From Branchipolynoe longqiensis (lineage: Eukaryota > Annelida > Polychaeta > Phyllodocida > Polynoidae), in assembly GCA_030323885.1 (NCBI GenBank), contig CM059190.1, forward strand, positions 104,201,856-104,265,855: a stretch of 64,000 nucleotides of DNA, written 5' to 3'. Positions 20,955 to 31,379 of the stretch are shown one piece after another. Numbering within the stretch: the stretch's first letter is position 1; each line of letters begins with the position of its first letter. Under the pieces are notes generated by a model that was not told the DNA's origin, did no database searches, and worked only from the letters and a program-made list of their open reading frames with translations. Made by a program: the position numbers and the translations under genes.

Positions 20955-21463
20955 GGGGTGATGAAAATTGAATATATTGCACCTAGAGCGGGACTCGAAC
21001 CCACATCTCTTTTCAGTCCGGGCCATTCCGGGCCAGTGTGCTAACTATTACACCACCTAGGCTCCCTGATGTCACCACACTACCCACGCCTACCTGTATA
21101 TATGGTTACTTGCCGGAGAGGTCAGTGCAGGCTACTACACTCGTCCCCCTGCAATTATAAGTCTTTTAATGCTTACAATTACAGGCATTGCATTAACACA
21201 TACATACACAGGGTAGGTTCAACAGCCATACAGCATGTAGCTTGTACATGATCCTGGTCACGGCACTAGTGCCATGGGGGGTGATGCAAATGGGAAATAT
21301 TGTGCCTAAAGCGGGACTCAAACCCACATTTCTTTGCATGCAGGGCCATTCCGGGCAGGTGTGTTAACCATTACACCACCTAGGCTCCCTGATGTCACCA
21401 CACTACCCACGCCTACCTGTCTATTCGGTTAATTGCCTGAGAGGTCAGTGCAGACTACTACAT
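20955..21463 (-). mobile_element. SINE-B head-to-tail dimer
   Basis: Two units in reverse. Each has the head complement GACTCGAACCCACATCTCTT or GACTCAAACCCACATTTCTT, TTACACCACCTAGGCTCCCT, and GAGAGGTCAGTGCAG. The link segment TGCAATTATAAGTCTTTTAA..GTTCAACAGCCATACAGC lies between them. Confidence 0.85.
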
Positions 21464-21654
21464 ATATATATGTGTATACATTATGAAATTAAATCTGCAT
21501 ACTTTAGGGATCGAACCCGTCCAAATAAATAGTTTACCCAGAGTATTAATCCCGTTAGGGGGTATTCATAGGGAGGCGGGGGGCTAGGGGCGGCTCGAAT
21601 TGTTGGGTGCAAGGTGCAAGGAACTGCTTGGGGAAAAACCCACTGTCTCATACT

Positions 21655-21985
21655 CCCCAAGCCATCCACCACAGACCCCCCCCCCCGATCTCCACCTCCT
21701 CCCTCCACACCCCCTCCTCTCCTCTCCCCCTCCCCCTCCCCTATTCCCCACACTCTCTACATGTATCTATCGTCTCTATCTCCTCAACCATGTCCTCTTC
21801 AACTAGTTTATATATATATATTATTATAAATTATATGCACGCATTTCCTATATATATATTCCATATTTATTTATTTATATATATTCCCAATATATTTGTA
21901 TATATCCCATATATATATATGTATATATCGCATACATATTTATATATATTCCGTATAGATCCGATATATATTAGAAAACATGTGA
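21655..21985. repeat. Pyrimidine tract followed by AT-rich microsatellite
   Basis: 21665-21745 is nearly all C and T. From 21808 the sequence is (TA)- and ATTCC-rich with recurring TATATATTCC words. No coding signal. Confidence 0.75.
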
Positions 21986-21987
21986 AT

Positions 21988-22230
21988 ATATGAAGAGTTT
22001 AGGGGCAAAACCCTGTAAACGCCAATCCAAAAATTGAGATAAACATTGGCATCAAACCTTCAAAAAGGTTATTTTTGTACATTCATACTTCTTTATTCAT
22101 TGCTCCTTAATCATGTGATCATAAGAAAAGTGGTATTAGTGAGAAATAACATTTTCAGGTAAGAATATTTTATTTAAGCTACATTTTTGGATTGGCGTTT
22201 AAGCGGATTTGCACATGAACTCTTCAAATA
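21988..22230. mobile_element. MITE-1, full length
   Basis: TGAAGAGTTTAGGGGCAAAA then CCCTGTAAACGCCAATCC on the left. TTTTTGGATTGGCGTTTAAG then CGGATTTGCACATGAACTCT on the right. It sits in TA-rich DNA with TAT on both sides. Confidence 0.9.
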
Positions 22231-22247
22231 TATAAATCTATGTATAT

Positions 22248-22620
22248 ATGAGTATATATATATATTTAAACATACAGGCAATACGGTACAGACAAATAGC
22301 TACCGTATTTACTCGAGAGACTACTCCTGCAGCCATTAGAACCTTCACAGTTTGCGTGAGCGAAGACGCTTATTCAGGGAAAATCTTTGTGGTCAAACAT
22401 TTCCACTGGGAAAATACCATGGAAATTTGGTTCGTTCTCTATTTGTTGCATTAATTATGAAGCCCTCTTCTGTTTATTCTTTCCCTAGCCAATATGTATA
22501 TATTGTATTATCTGGATCTCGGCAAATATGACATAATAAGAACATTGATTAGTTGAGAACAATGACTCTGGCTTGCCTAGCAAATTAACACCTACCATTT
22601 TTATTTACAAGGTTCCTCCC
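22248..22620. other. Short open frame, unassigned
   Basis: A 68-codon plus-strand frame (22248-22454) with composition more even than its surroundings (contains VFTRETTPAAIRTFTVC), but no domain, splice context or neighbour supports a gene. Most likely chance. Confidence 0.2.
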
Positions 22621-22658
22621 CAATACAATAGGGGGCGCCACCGTGCTCCGCCTTTACA

Positions 22659-22668
22659 TATATCTATC

Positions 22669-22703
<35 letters not shown>

Positions 22704-22726
22704 ATATATACATATATACATATGTA
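22659..22726. repeat. (TA)n microsatellite
   Basis: Dinucleotide TA with occasional T and C interruptions. Confidence 0.95.
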
Positions 22727-22845
22727 TGTAAGGAAGAGAAGGTGGAGCCACCGGTTCAGTGTTGGTCTCACAGAGTATAACAATAATAATAATTAACACT
22801 TATGTAGCTTTATAATCGCACAATTCGTTACACATCACATATATA
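22727..22845 (-). mobile_element. Short LTR-like element with module, copy c
   Basis: Minus strand runs TGTGATGTGTAACGAATTGT then GCGATTATAAAGC and ends CTCCACCTTCTCTTCCTTAC A. Same start and similar end as 25549-25832 but less than half the length, so an internally deleted member of the family is likely. Confidence 0.55.
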
Positions 22846-22883
22846 CATATATATATAGATATATACTACATAAAGTAGGACTA

Positions 22884-23174
22884 TGTAACAAATAGAGAGA
22901 GACAGACGAGTGGTGGGTCGGTCACTTTTATTGTGCGACATGGCTAGCATAATAACAGGCTTACCGGTAAAGTTTTAAATCCCGTGGACAAGTGACTTGG
23001 CCCTGCCCGATGCCGACAGAATTAGCCATTGGCGACGCTGCTGTAGGCAATCAGGGCAAATCGAGTCAAGTCAGCGATTGGACATAATACATTTTCGAGA
23101 ATAACAAACCATAGCAATAATAATAAAGACAATACTCCGCCTACTTATATACGCATAATTAATTATACATCCCA
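22884..23174 (-). mobile_element. Solo LTR-like element, copy d
   Basis: Minus strand: GGGATGTATAATTAATTATG then CGTATATAAGTAGGCGG, later GGTAAAACTTTACC-type sequence, GCACAATAAAAGTGACCGAC and the end TGTCTCTCTCTATTTGTTAC A. It is collinear with the 25549 copy, with a TATA box near the start and AATAAA about 60 bp before the end. Length is 291 bp versus 284 bp. Confidence 0.7.
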
Positions 23175-23440
23175 TAATTTATTATGTGGATATAAATAAC
23201 GGCAGCCCCTTAAAGTTTCTCTCTAACCATCTTAACCTCCATGATATTCACTGCAGAGCGGGCATTCTCTCCTTCCCGCCTCCTCCACGCTGTGAGCACA
23301 ACGGTCATTCTGATCACTTTCAAACTATTTCAAGCTATGGGCACTGGTCCAGGAGGCGCTCGCGGCACAGTGAGTGACGGTTACAGTGTGAAGGGGTGGT
23401 GGCGCCACCATCGGAGCTGGGGTTAAGCAGGCTGGAGCAG
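23174..23440 (+). mobile_element. Module copy e with unrelated downstream sequence
   Basis: ATAATTTATTATGTGGATAT then AAATAACGG abuts copy d head to head, giving divergent TATA boxes about 40 bp apart. Downstream includes GGCGGGCATTCTCTCC-like and GGTGGTGGCGCCACC sequence. The 3' boundary is unknown. Confidence 0.4.
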
Positions 23441-23557
23441 TAGATGACTAGGACATACTCCATCAGTCCAGCTGAGTGAGTGATGAGGGAAAGGAGGGAT
23501 TTTCCGGGTTAGTTTAATCGTTTAATTCTTATACCGCATATATATACACATGCTATA

Positions 23558-23790
23558 TATATGGCTAACTTTTGAGATATTTGACGTCCAAACATGCAAA
23601 ATTAGTTTTGGCAAGAACACTAAAACTCTGACACCATAGGCTCCTGCACTAGCAGGTTCTATTCAATTGCCTCAGTATTCCCTTCTTGGCAGAAACAGAT
23701 GTTTAATAAGTGTATCAGCGTCTAAGTTAGATATGTAGAATCAAATCTAGAAAATTATTTTGGTTTTGAAATGTTTATGCTTCTTTAAAG
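23558..23790 (+). mobile_element. MITE-2, left-truncated
   Basis: GGCTAACTTTTGAGATATTT..TCAGCGTCTAAGTTAGATAT..GGTTTTGAAATGTTTATGCT. It ends where the next MITE-2 starts, so two copies are in tandem. Confidence 0.8.
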
Positions 23791-24138
23791 CTGCATAGTC
23801 CATTGCGTTTGAGTTTTTGCTATTTTCTGAGATAATATATTATACTAATCGTTATAATCTACTTTAGTTTAGTTTGAAGAAACTTTAACTTGAAATGGCT
23901 AAGTTTGGAGATATTTGACATCAAAACATGCCAAAATAATTTTGGCAAGCACGACAAAACTGTGACACCCTAGACTTCAGTAGTAACGGTTTCTATTAAT
24001 TGACGTATTATGCCCTTCTATGCAGCAACAAATGCTGAATAAGTGCACCAGTATCTAAGTTGAATATGTAGAATGAAATCTAGATAAGTGTTTTGGTTTT
24101 GAAAATTTGATGTTTTCATACGACTATGCAGCTTTGAG
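23787..24138 (+). mobile_element. MITE-2, full length
   Basis: TTAAAGCTGCATAGTCCATT..GTTTAGTTTGAAGAAACTTT..CATACGACTATGCAGCTTT. Both termini are present. Confidence 0.88.
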
Positions 24139-24680
24139 CTTTGGCGAATATTCATCTAAAGAATACATGTGAAAATCTGCTGACCAGATTTTTAAAGTTG
24201 AATACGCTCTATTTTATGTCGGCATGGCAACCCTTTCACCTTAATGCAGTGTCTGTATCGTCAGCTACAACAAGAATCGGGCCCTATTTTGTGTAATCGG
24301 CCCCGTTAAAGTGCTACTTAAATGAACCTGGGCACGACACGGGATGGGCCGGCATATGGAGATTTATTCACATCGCAAACTCAGGCACGAGTCTGAGCTC
24401 TAAGCTGGTTATGACCTAACACACATTTGAATTGTTGCTCTATATTTCTATCCAACATATTTTTGTTTCTAACATGATCTTTTTGGTTTTACTAGTAATA
24501 CTACCCTGGACTTTTTTTTATGTGTGATTCTGAACAAATAAGAAATCGGATTTACCCTAAGCAAATATTATGATTGAAAATATGTTTTTTTTGCTAATTT
24601 CTTTTCTGGAATGGAGGTTGCACTAAAGGTATGTGCATAAAATATGTCATGTTGAAGGAAGTGGGTGTTCAATTGTCTAC
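24139..24680. other. No recognisable feature
   Basis: AT-rich single-copy-looking sequence with no repeat boundary or coding signal found. Confidence 0.45.
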
Positions 24681-24682
24681 TA

Positions 24683-25032
24683 ATGCTGCAGAATCCGATG
24701 AAAGCGTCTAATGTTCTAAGCCGAAGCCCTGACCTAGATTTGATCACACAGATTCAACTTAGATACCGGCGCACTCATTAAACATTTATTGCAATTTCCT
24801 ACTCCTGTGCGACGCTGTTATGCCCCAAAATGGGTAAACAAAGCATGTGTTCAGCATTTTTGGTGCGCACGTCAAGATTAATTGTAATTTTCTCACTTCA
24901 AATTTCTCCAACGAAACCGCTACTAAGAAAATCACTTCAAACTAAAGTTAAAGTAAATAATAACGATCAACCTGATATACCTATTTTTAGATATACAGCA
25001 GAAACTCAAAAACATCGGATTATCTAACTTTA
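24683..25032 (-). mobile_element. MITE-2, full length but diverged
   Basis: AATGCTGCAGAATCCGATGA on the left and CATCGGATTATCTAACTTTA on the right. The core 'TAGATACCGGCGCACTCATT' is recognisable. Confidence 0.8.
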
Positions 25033-25300
25033 AATCGGTACAGCGCAGGCTACCCGTGCGGGCAATCGGGAGTTCAAACCAATGACTTACAAAATTTATA
25101 CTAGTCATTTCCTAGCCAGGCGCTCGGCATTAATAGGATAGGGCAATGACTGGTTAGCTCAGTGTTAGGATAATATGACTGAGTGGGATATAGGCTAATG
25201 GTGCTGGCAGCCTGATTTCCCAGTGGGGGAACACTATAAAGTCACCATGATATGACCATAGATGTTGCCAGGATGTAAAACTCCAACAACCAAGCATCTA
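25033..25300 (+). mobile_element. SINE-A with truncated head
   Basis: TCGGTACAGCGCAGGCTACC..GACTTACAAAATTTATACTA through to GATGTTGCCAGGATGTAAAA. The segment between GTCACCATGA and TATGACCATAG is deleted. Confidence 0.85.
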
Positions 25301-25548
25301 ACGGTCAGTGTTAGGGAGTTTGGGTGATCATTGCATTACAATCTTATCAGGCATTCTTCAGAGTCTCGGCCAGAATTTCTGTTTTCAATTACATAACATT
25401 GTGGTGACAAGAAATATAAAAAAAATTGCAAGCACAAAATTTAAAAACGTGCACCTCATAAAAGATTTAGTATGGGGGGAAAAAAGACGCTGAGAGAAAT
25501 TGTTCACACATGCTTACAGTGTGACACCATTATCTACGTCACTGAAAG

Positions 25549-25832
25549 TGTGATAGGATGTATAATGAATTATGCAAATATAAAACAGGCGGAGTTTCAT
25601 TATTATTATTATTCCGTATACTTGTTAATTATATTATTGGCCAATCGCTGACCTGCCCGGGATTTGCCCCGGCTAGCCGGGCCCGAGCGCCACCACCGGG
25701 CGATATCTGCCCCGGGCAGTCACTTTGCCTCCGGATTTCAAACTTTACCGATATGCCCTTTTTATTGTGCATGTCATAGACGCTCAATAAAGTGTCCGAC
25801 CCAACACTCGTCTTCCTTCTCTTCTTATTACA
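25549..25832 (+). mobile_element. Solo LTR-like element, copy f (reference)
   Basis: Begins TGTGATAGGATGTATAATGA then ATTATGCAAATATAAAACAG GCGG and ends CTTCCTTCTCTTCTTATTAC A. It has TG..CA-type termini, a TATA box only about 25 bp from the start and CTCAATAAAGTG near the end. These suggest an LTR or similar promoter-plus-polyadenylation cassette with almost no U3. A 120-bp CpG-rich centre (GCCCGAGCGCCACCACCGGG) separates them. Confidence 0.65.
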
Positions 25833-25979
25833 TAGCCTAACTTTATATTGCTGATATATGCATTACCGGTTATGGTGTTTGGGAGGTATTGATGGAGTTT
25901 GAGCCTTATTTAACCACAAACATGTAGTACGGTAACTTTATGGCTTCCGCAAGGGGTGATCTTCCCATCAAGCAACACA

Positions 25980-26168
25980 TGTGTAGTGGTCTGCACTGAC
26001 CTCTCAGGCAAGTAACCACATAGACAGGTGGGTGTGGGTAGTGTGTTGATATCAGGGAGCCTAGGTGGTGTAATGGTTAGCACACTGGCCCGGAATGCAA
26101 AGAGATGTGGGTTCGAGTCCCGCTCTAGGCGCAGTATTTCCCATTTTCATCACCCCCATGACACATGC
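25980..26168 (+). mobile_element. SINE-B, head unit
   Basis: TAGTGGTCTGCACTGACCTC, CAGGGAGCCTAGGTGGTGTA, TGGTTAGCACACTGG (A box) and GGTTCGAGTCC at 26110-26120 (perfect B box), ending ATTTTCATCACCCCCATGAC AC. The best-preserved SINE-B promoter here. Confidence 0.9.
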
Positions 26169-26215
26169 TACATTAAATTAAAGTTCATACCCATGCAAAA
26201 CACATTGTTACAGCA

Positions 26216-27182
26216 AATTGATGATGTGGAATTGATGGTGTGGCATTGATAGTGTTGAATTGATGGTGTTGAATTGCTGATGTGGAATTGATGATGTGGC
26301 ATTGATGGTGTTGAATTGATGGTGTGGAACTGATGGTGTTGAATTAATGATGTTGTATTGATGGTGTTGAAATGATGGTGTGGCATTGATGGTGTTGAAT
26401 TGATGGTATGGCATTGATGGTGTTGAACTGATGGTGTGGAATTGATGATGTTGAATTGATGGTGTGGAATTGATGGTGTGGAATTGATGGTGTCCCATTC
26501 ATGGTGTTGAATCGATGCTGTGGAATTGATGGGGTGTCATTGATTGTGTGGAACTGATGGTGTTGAATTGATGATGTGTCATTGATGGTGTTGAAATGAT
26601 GGTGTGGCATTGATGGTGTGTCATTGATGGTGTTGAAATGATGGTGTGGCATTGATGGTGTGCCATTGATGGTGTGGAATTGATGGTGTGGAATTGATGG
26701 TGTTGAATTGATGATGTGGAATTGATGGTGTGGAATTGATGGTGTGGAATTGATGGTGTTGAATTGATGGTATGGCATTGATGGTGTTGAATTGATGGTA
26801 TGGCATTGATGGTGTTGAATTGATGGTGTGGAATTGATGATGTGGAATTGATGGTGTGGAATTGATGGTGTGGATTGATGATGTGGAATTGCTGATGTTG
26901 AATTGATGATGTGGCATTGATGGTGTGGAATTGATGGTGTGGAATTGATGGTGTGGAATTGATGATGTGGAATTGATGGTGTGGAATTGATGGTGTGGAA
27001 TTGATGGTGTGGATTAATGATGTGGATTTGATGGTGTGGAATTGATGGTGTTGAATGAATGGTGTGGAAATGATGGTGTGGCATTGATGGTGTTGAATTG
27101 GTGGTGTTGAATTGATGGTGTGGAACTGATGGTGTGGAACTGATAATGTTGAATTAATGGTGTTGAAGTGATGGTGTGGCAG
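26216..27182. repeat. 14-bp minisatellite (GAATTGATGGTGTG)n
   Basis: About 970 bp of GAATTGATGGTGTG units with variants (GCATTGATGGTGTT, GAATTGATGATGTG). The 14-bp unit reads through all three minus-strand frames, giving a 246-codon His/Ser/Thr/Ile-rich frame at 26344-27084 that is not a gene. Confidence 0.95.
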
Positions 27183-27399
27183 TATTTGAGAGAGTCACGT
27201 GATTAAACTGGGTCAGAAGGAGCAGCTGCGGTGTAGCAGTATTCGGCACGCTGCATGCCTCGGGACAGGATTGATGGTGTGAGTGTGTGCTCAGGCAAAG
27301 CTTGATGTTTACCGGATAAACAGGGTGTTGTTCTCCCACATCGCAGCAGGGCACCTTCCACCGGTAGTCAGGTTCAAGGGGAGCCACAGGCAGCGCACG

Positions 27400-27996
27400 C
27401 TGTCCCAGGAGTACACAGTGGGTGTCCCAAGTGTACGTAGTGTATCCCAGGTGTACACAGTGGGTGTCCCAGGTGTACACAGAGGGTGACCTATGTGTAC
27501 ATAGTGGGTGTCCCAGGTGTACATAGGGGTGTCCCAGGGGTACATAGTGGGTGTCCCAAGTGTACGTAGTGTATCCCAGGTGTACACGGTGGGTGTCCCA
27601 GGTGTACACAGAGGGTGTCCCAGGTGTACTCAGAGGGTGTCCTATGTGTACATAGTGGGTGTACCAGGTGTACATAGTGGGTGTCCCAGGTGTACATATT
27701 GGGTTTCCCTGGTGTACAGAGTGGGTGTCCCAGGTGTACATAGTGTGTCCCAGGTGTACATAGTGGGTGTCATAGGTGTACATAGTGTGTCCCAGGTGTA
27801 CACAGAGGGTGTCTCAGGTGTACATAGTGGGTGTCGTAGGTGTACATAGTGTGTCCCAGGTGTACAGAGTGGGTGTCCCAGGTATAGATAGTGGCTGTCC
27901 CTGGTGTACATAGAGGGTGTCCCAGGGGTACATAGTGGGTGTCATAGCTGTACATAATGTGTCCCAGGAGAACACAGTGGGTGTCCCCGGTGTACA
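27400..27996. repeat. 22-bp minisatellite (GTGTCCCAGGTGTACATAGTGG)-type, left block
   Basis: Units read GTGTCCCAGGTGTACA + TAGTGG with 2-bp length variants, and continue after 28212. The array holds spurious Tyr/Thr/Trp/Asp frames on the minus strand. Confidence 0.93.
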
Positions 27997-28212
27997 TTTA
28001 TTGAAGATTTATACTGCCTATCGTAGATAAGTCTGAATAGACTTGTTTTCACCATTAGACAGTTTGTCGATAGAAAGCCCGAGCCTACACTTTTACTGAC
28101 CCAAGGGATTTTTAACCTCCCAAACCACATAGACATGGTATGAGAGCAACTGGCCTTTGATGACGCTGTAAGTTATACAAAGCGGTCGAAATCTAAATTG
28201 GCAGAGGTGGGG
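27997..28212 (-). mobile_element. SINE-C inserted in the 22-bp array, head missing
   Basis: TATTGAAGATTTATACTGCC..CAACTGGCCTTTGATGACGC..GGCAGAGGTGGGGG, then the array resumes with GGGTGTCACAGGGGTATGTA. On the minus strand the tRNA-like head is absent, consistent with 5' truncation on insertion. Confidence 0.9.
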
Positions 28213-28335
28213 GAATACTGGGTGTCACAGGGGTATGTAGTGGATGTCCCCAGTGTACATAGTGGATGTCCCCGGTGTACATAGTAGGTGTCCCAGGTGT
28301 ACACAGTGGGTGTACCAGGTGTACATACTCACATA
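28213..28335. repeat. 22-bp minisatellite, right block
   Basis: Same units as 27400-27996 (GATGTCCCCGGTGTACATAG), proving that one array was split by the SINE. Confidence 0.9.
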
Positions 28336-28379
28336 ATACATATACATCACATATAAATAAACTGGTTATGGGAGGAGGA

Positions 28380-28612
28380 AGGGGATGGGGAGGAGAGTAG
28401 CCCGAGGAGAGAAGAGGATGGGGAGGAGAGTAGCCCGAGGAGAGAAGAGGATGGGGAGGAGAGTAGCCCGAGGAGAGAAGAGGATGGGGAGGAGAGTAGC
28501 CCGAGGGGAAAAGAGGATGGGGAGGAGAGTAGCCCGAGGAGAGAAGAGGATGGGGGGAGAGTAGCCTGAGGAGTGAAGGGGATGGGGAGGAGAGTAGCAC
28601 GAGGAGAGAAGG
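28380..28612. repeat. 33-bp minisatellite
   Basis: ATGGGGAGGAGAGTAGCCCG then AGGAGAGAAGAGG repeats at 28385, 28418, 28451 and onward, about seven units. Since 33 is a multiple of 3, the minus frame gives an 11-residue repeat (LLSSGYSPPHP), but nothing else supports a protein. Confidence 0.93.
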
Positions 28613-28799
28613 GGACCCTCGACCGTTCACATGTGGGGATAGGGAGTGGGGGTCGGGGTGCGGGTGTGGGTGGGGGGATTAGAGAAGATAATCCCAATCC
28701 CACTCCAGGAATTATTACCTATGATAACAGGGGATCACCATCCATATATATTCAATGGTATGAGAGTGCCGTGAAACCTGCCATTATTTATCCACAGGT

Positions 28800-29190
28800 A
28801 ATGAACTCTTCATCACCATGCTGTCAGTCGCGATGCGACAAAGACTGCTTTCATTACTTGACTGCCGCTCTCTATTTAGCTTTCTGGTGTGAGAGTGATG
28901 TCCATGAGTCGGTCTTAATGTCTCTCAGCTTCACGTTTCTCTTGATGGTATCCTTGAACTGGAGATGAGGGCACCCTCTCTTTCTGTATCCAGAAGACAG
29001 TTGAGAATAGAGGATCTGCTTTGGTAGCCTGTCTGATGACATCCTCATGAGGTGTCCAGTCCACCGGAGATTCCTTTTGATCAGAAGATCTTCCATAGAG
29101 GGCAGCCTCGTCCATTCGAGTATTTCCTTATTTGTCACTTTGTCCTTCCAGGTTAGCCCCATGATTGAATGCAGATGTCGCATCATGAAG
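28800..29190 (-). pseudogene. Non-LTR reverse transcriptase C-terminus plus 3' tail
   Basis: The minus frame 29186-28872 encodes MTNK-like start context then KDKVTNKEILEWT, WTGHLMRMSSDRLPKQ, FKDTIKRNVKLRDIKTD and SWTSLSHQKAK before a stop. This is the conserved tail of LINE ORF2 proteins, beyond the palm domain. It is followed by GCGGCAGTCAAGTAATGAAA..GACAGCATGGTGATG, which also ends the LINE copies at 12230, 35760 and 47465. The endonuclease and catalytic domains are missing. It is a 5'-truncated insertion with a relatively clean frame, so fairly young. Confidence 0.88.
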
Positions 29191-29217
29191 GCATGCAGCT
29201 ATGCATCACATATATAT

Positions 29218-29458
29218 ATGACGAGTTCAGGCACAATACCCCGTAAATGCCAAACCAGAAATTGTGGTAAAGATTGGAATCTAACCTTCAAAAAGTTTCA
29301 TTTTTTTTACATTCCTATTTCTTAGTTCTCTGCTCCGTAATCAGTTCAGTACAAGAAATATGGAATTACTAAGAATTAAAATTAGCTTCAGGTAAAAATC
29401 TTTTACTTTAACAACATTTTTGGATTGGGGTTTAGGGGGTTTTGCACCTGAACTCTTT
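29218..29458. mobile_element. MITE-1, full length
   Basis: GACGAGTTCAGGCACAATAC on the left and GGTTTTGCACCTGAACTCTT on the right, in TATATAT flanks. Its core TTCTCTGCTCCGTAATCAGT departs slightly from the other copies. Confidence 0.9.
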
Positions 29459-29747
29459 ATATGTAGTGGTAGTCAGTAATGAGTCCCACTACCACAGAGT
29501 GGTTGTTTCAATTGTACTGACCTTTGCCAGTAAGAAGAAGTATCGGCAGATGGCAGCACGCTAACTTGGGTAGTGCCTACGGTGGACCGTTGCATCCATG
29601 GCTAGCGGCTACCCCTTCGCTGGAGGTTACCTGCCACCCAATGACAGGCCACTTCTATTCTGACCTTGGTGGACCACAAATTTTGAAGCAACTGTGGCAT
29701 TACCTTGTTATTACGCAGCCAGAGCAGGTACCATTCTGTCATATATA
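29459..29747. other. No gene recognised
   Basis: A 100-codon plus frame from 29524 has no recognisable domain and runs into a repeat module. Confidence 0.35.
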
Positions 29748-29787
29748 TGTGCTCTATAACCCATTATCGGAATATAAACTAGGACAC
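29748..29787 (+). promoter_or_regulatory. TGTG..TATAAA module, copy g, interrupted by FB4
   Basis: TGTGCTCTATAACCCATTAT then CGGAATATAAACTAGGACAC, nearly the same as 58002-58040. In the 58-kb copy ACTAACTC follows, while here TTAA and FB4 follow. Confidence 0.6.
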
Positions 29788-29791
29788 TTAA

Positions 29792-30327
29792 GGCCCGGTC
29801 ACATACACGTTAGTGGATGTAGTTGAACCTAGTGGAGGCTAATGCAGTTGAACGTAGTTGAACGTAGTTGAATGTACTGGCATTCATATTTCTCCATCAT
29901 GCTAACTTGGTAATAATGTGGGTTGGTGGCGCATTCTGATTTAATCTTTGGACATGTTCAAAAGAGCGCTACGTTAGAGACCAACGTACTGTGCCGAAGT
30001 CTCCCTACTCTTAATGTACTCTAGCGTACTTTAGCATACTTGGACATAGTTGAACGTAGTTGACCTTAGTGGAGGCTAACGTACATCGAATGTAGTTGAA
30101 CATAGTTGAATGTAGTTGAACATAGTTGAATGTTGTTGAACAACGGGGTTGACTCTAGTTGAATGTACTTGAACGTACCGGCATCTGTGCCATAACGTAT
30201 TTATCCATTCCAAAACCTGCTATACCTTAATGTCTTTTCACCATAGTTTAATGTACTTACACCACGGTTGACCCACGCTATCAATCCCACGTTCAGCTAC
30301 GTTCACCAACGTGTATGTGACCAGGAC
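29792..30327. mobile_element. Foldback element FB4
   Basis: TTAA at 29788-29791 and TTTA at 30328-30331 flank it. The left end GGCCCGGTCACATACACGTT then AGTGGATG is matched by the right end CAACGTGTATGTGACCAGGAC. The arms are decamers (GTAGTTGAACGTAGTTGAAC). The centre holds ATGTACTCTAGCGTACTTTA. No coding capacity. Confidence 0.85.
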
Positions 30328-30331
30328 TTTA

Positions 30332-30720
30332 CCCTCATAGTTGAAGGAGTTGTGGGTGTTAGAACCAAGAACGTCTGAGTTTGTTTCATTGCATTAGATA
30401 TTGGTGGACACAGGCTAAGAAAGCATGGAAGTAGTTCCTCCTCTACTTGTCGCGCCACCAGCGATTGGTCAGACCTGTGTCTCTGCGGTCACTTATGGCC
30501 GGCTTATTCTTATATCTACATTTACACACATATGCAACCAGAAATATAAAACCAACAACCAGCTAGTAAAACCTTGCATGTAAATGTAAAATGAATTAAC
30601 GTGCCTCATACTCAATACTTATTGGATTGTGTACACTTTAATTTCAGAATTTACATCACACTTCAATTTACTATATACACCATGTACAAACTGTGTAAAT
30701 ACGTATTTACCTTTAACACT
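30332..30720. other. No gene recognised
   Basis: Mixed sequence. The first part may be the continuation of the module-g element after FB4. Confidence 0.35.
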
Positions 30721-30721
30721 T

Positions 30722-30800
30722 ACGGCCAGAAGACCAGTGCTTCGGCAATGACAATAGATATATATATATATGAATACATGTTTTTGTTAACATAAAATAA
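30722..30800 (+). mobile_element. LINE-like 3' terminal hairpin repeat, copy 2
   Basis: ACGGCCAGAAGACCAGTGCT then TCGGCAATGACAATAGATAT. The stem AGTGC-TTCG-GCAAT has one mismatch; the AATAAA-bearing end ACATAAAATAAACC follows. Confidence 0.55.
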
Positions 30801-30814
30801 ACCGCCATTGCGGT

Positions 30815-31025
30815 TGCGGTGATGAATCTTATCTCTGGTAAATGATTGTGAGAGTGATTCTCTGAAATTCACCAATCAGGAATCCGACAGATGGAGTGAT
30901 TGATTGATTACATCGTAGCGTCACAGCAGGACGACAGGTGGCGCCAGCTGCTTGTGGCAGGTGCGGAGACGCAAAGTAAAGTGGCTTTGAGTACCCTTGT
31001 TTTATATCCACATAATATATTACAC
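30815..31025 (-). mobile_element. Module copy h with LTR-like body (end uncertain)
   Basis: Minus strand: TGTGTAATATATTATGTGGA then TATAAAACAAGGG, then GCTGGCGCCACCTGTCGTCC. GGCGCCACC also follows the modules at 20741 and 23174. Confidence 0.4.
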
Positions 31026-31097
31026 ATTCCGATATACATAGTGATTATATGTATTTGTCACAACTGTCCTTCTATCTTCTTATATATTATTGTTTGT

Positions 31098-31200
31098 TTG
31101 ATGTTGTTTTATGTCCTAGCAATGTCTAAGGTCATATCAGGACGGGTACCGATTTGTGATAGTGCGCATTCATTGGTGACTTTATAGTACTGCCCCACTA
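31098..31200 (-). mobile_element. SINE-A 3' half
   Basis: TGATGTTGTTTTATGTCCTA then GCAATGTCTAAGGTCATATC to TATAGTACTGCCCCACTAGT. It lacks the head. Confidence 0.8.
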
Positions 31201-31379
31201 GTATAAAAGGATGTTTATGCAAATGCTTTGGGGTTTAGGCCAGCCAGAGTATTTATCTGCTCCAAGCTATATATATATTATTGTTCGTTGTTTGTCCATG
31301 AGTTTAGTAATATGCTGGTGTAAATAATTATAGCTGTTCATATCTGGAATACCAGTGTCTCCGTGCTGACAAGAAAAGA

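Noticed and set aside
22248..22454. 68-codon protein gene
   Set aside because: No domain, no splice sites, next to microsatellite and MITE sequence. Length is within chance expectation.
26344..27084. 246-codon minus-strand frame rich in His, Ser, Thr and Ile
   Set aside because: It lies wholly in a 14-bp minisatellite without stops; the other two frames are similarly open, so it is an artefact of the repeat.
29524..29826. 100-codon gene
   Set aside because: The frame ends inside the repeat module and FB4; no recognisable domain.
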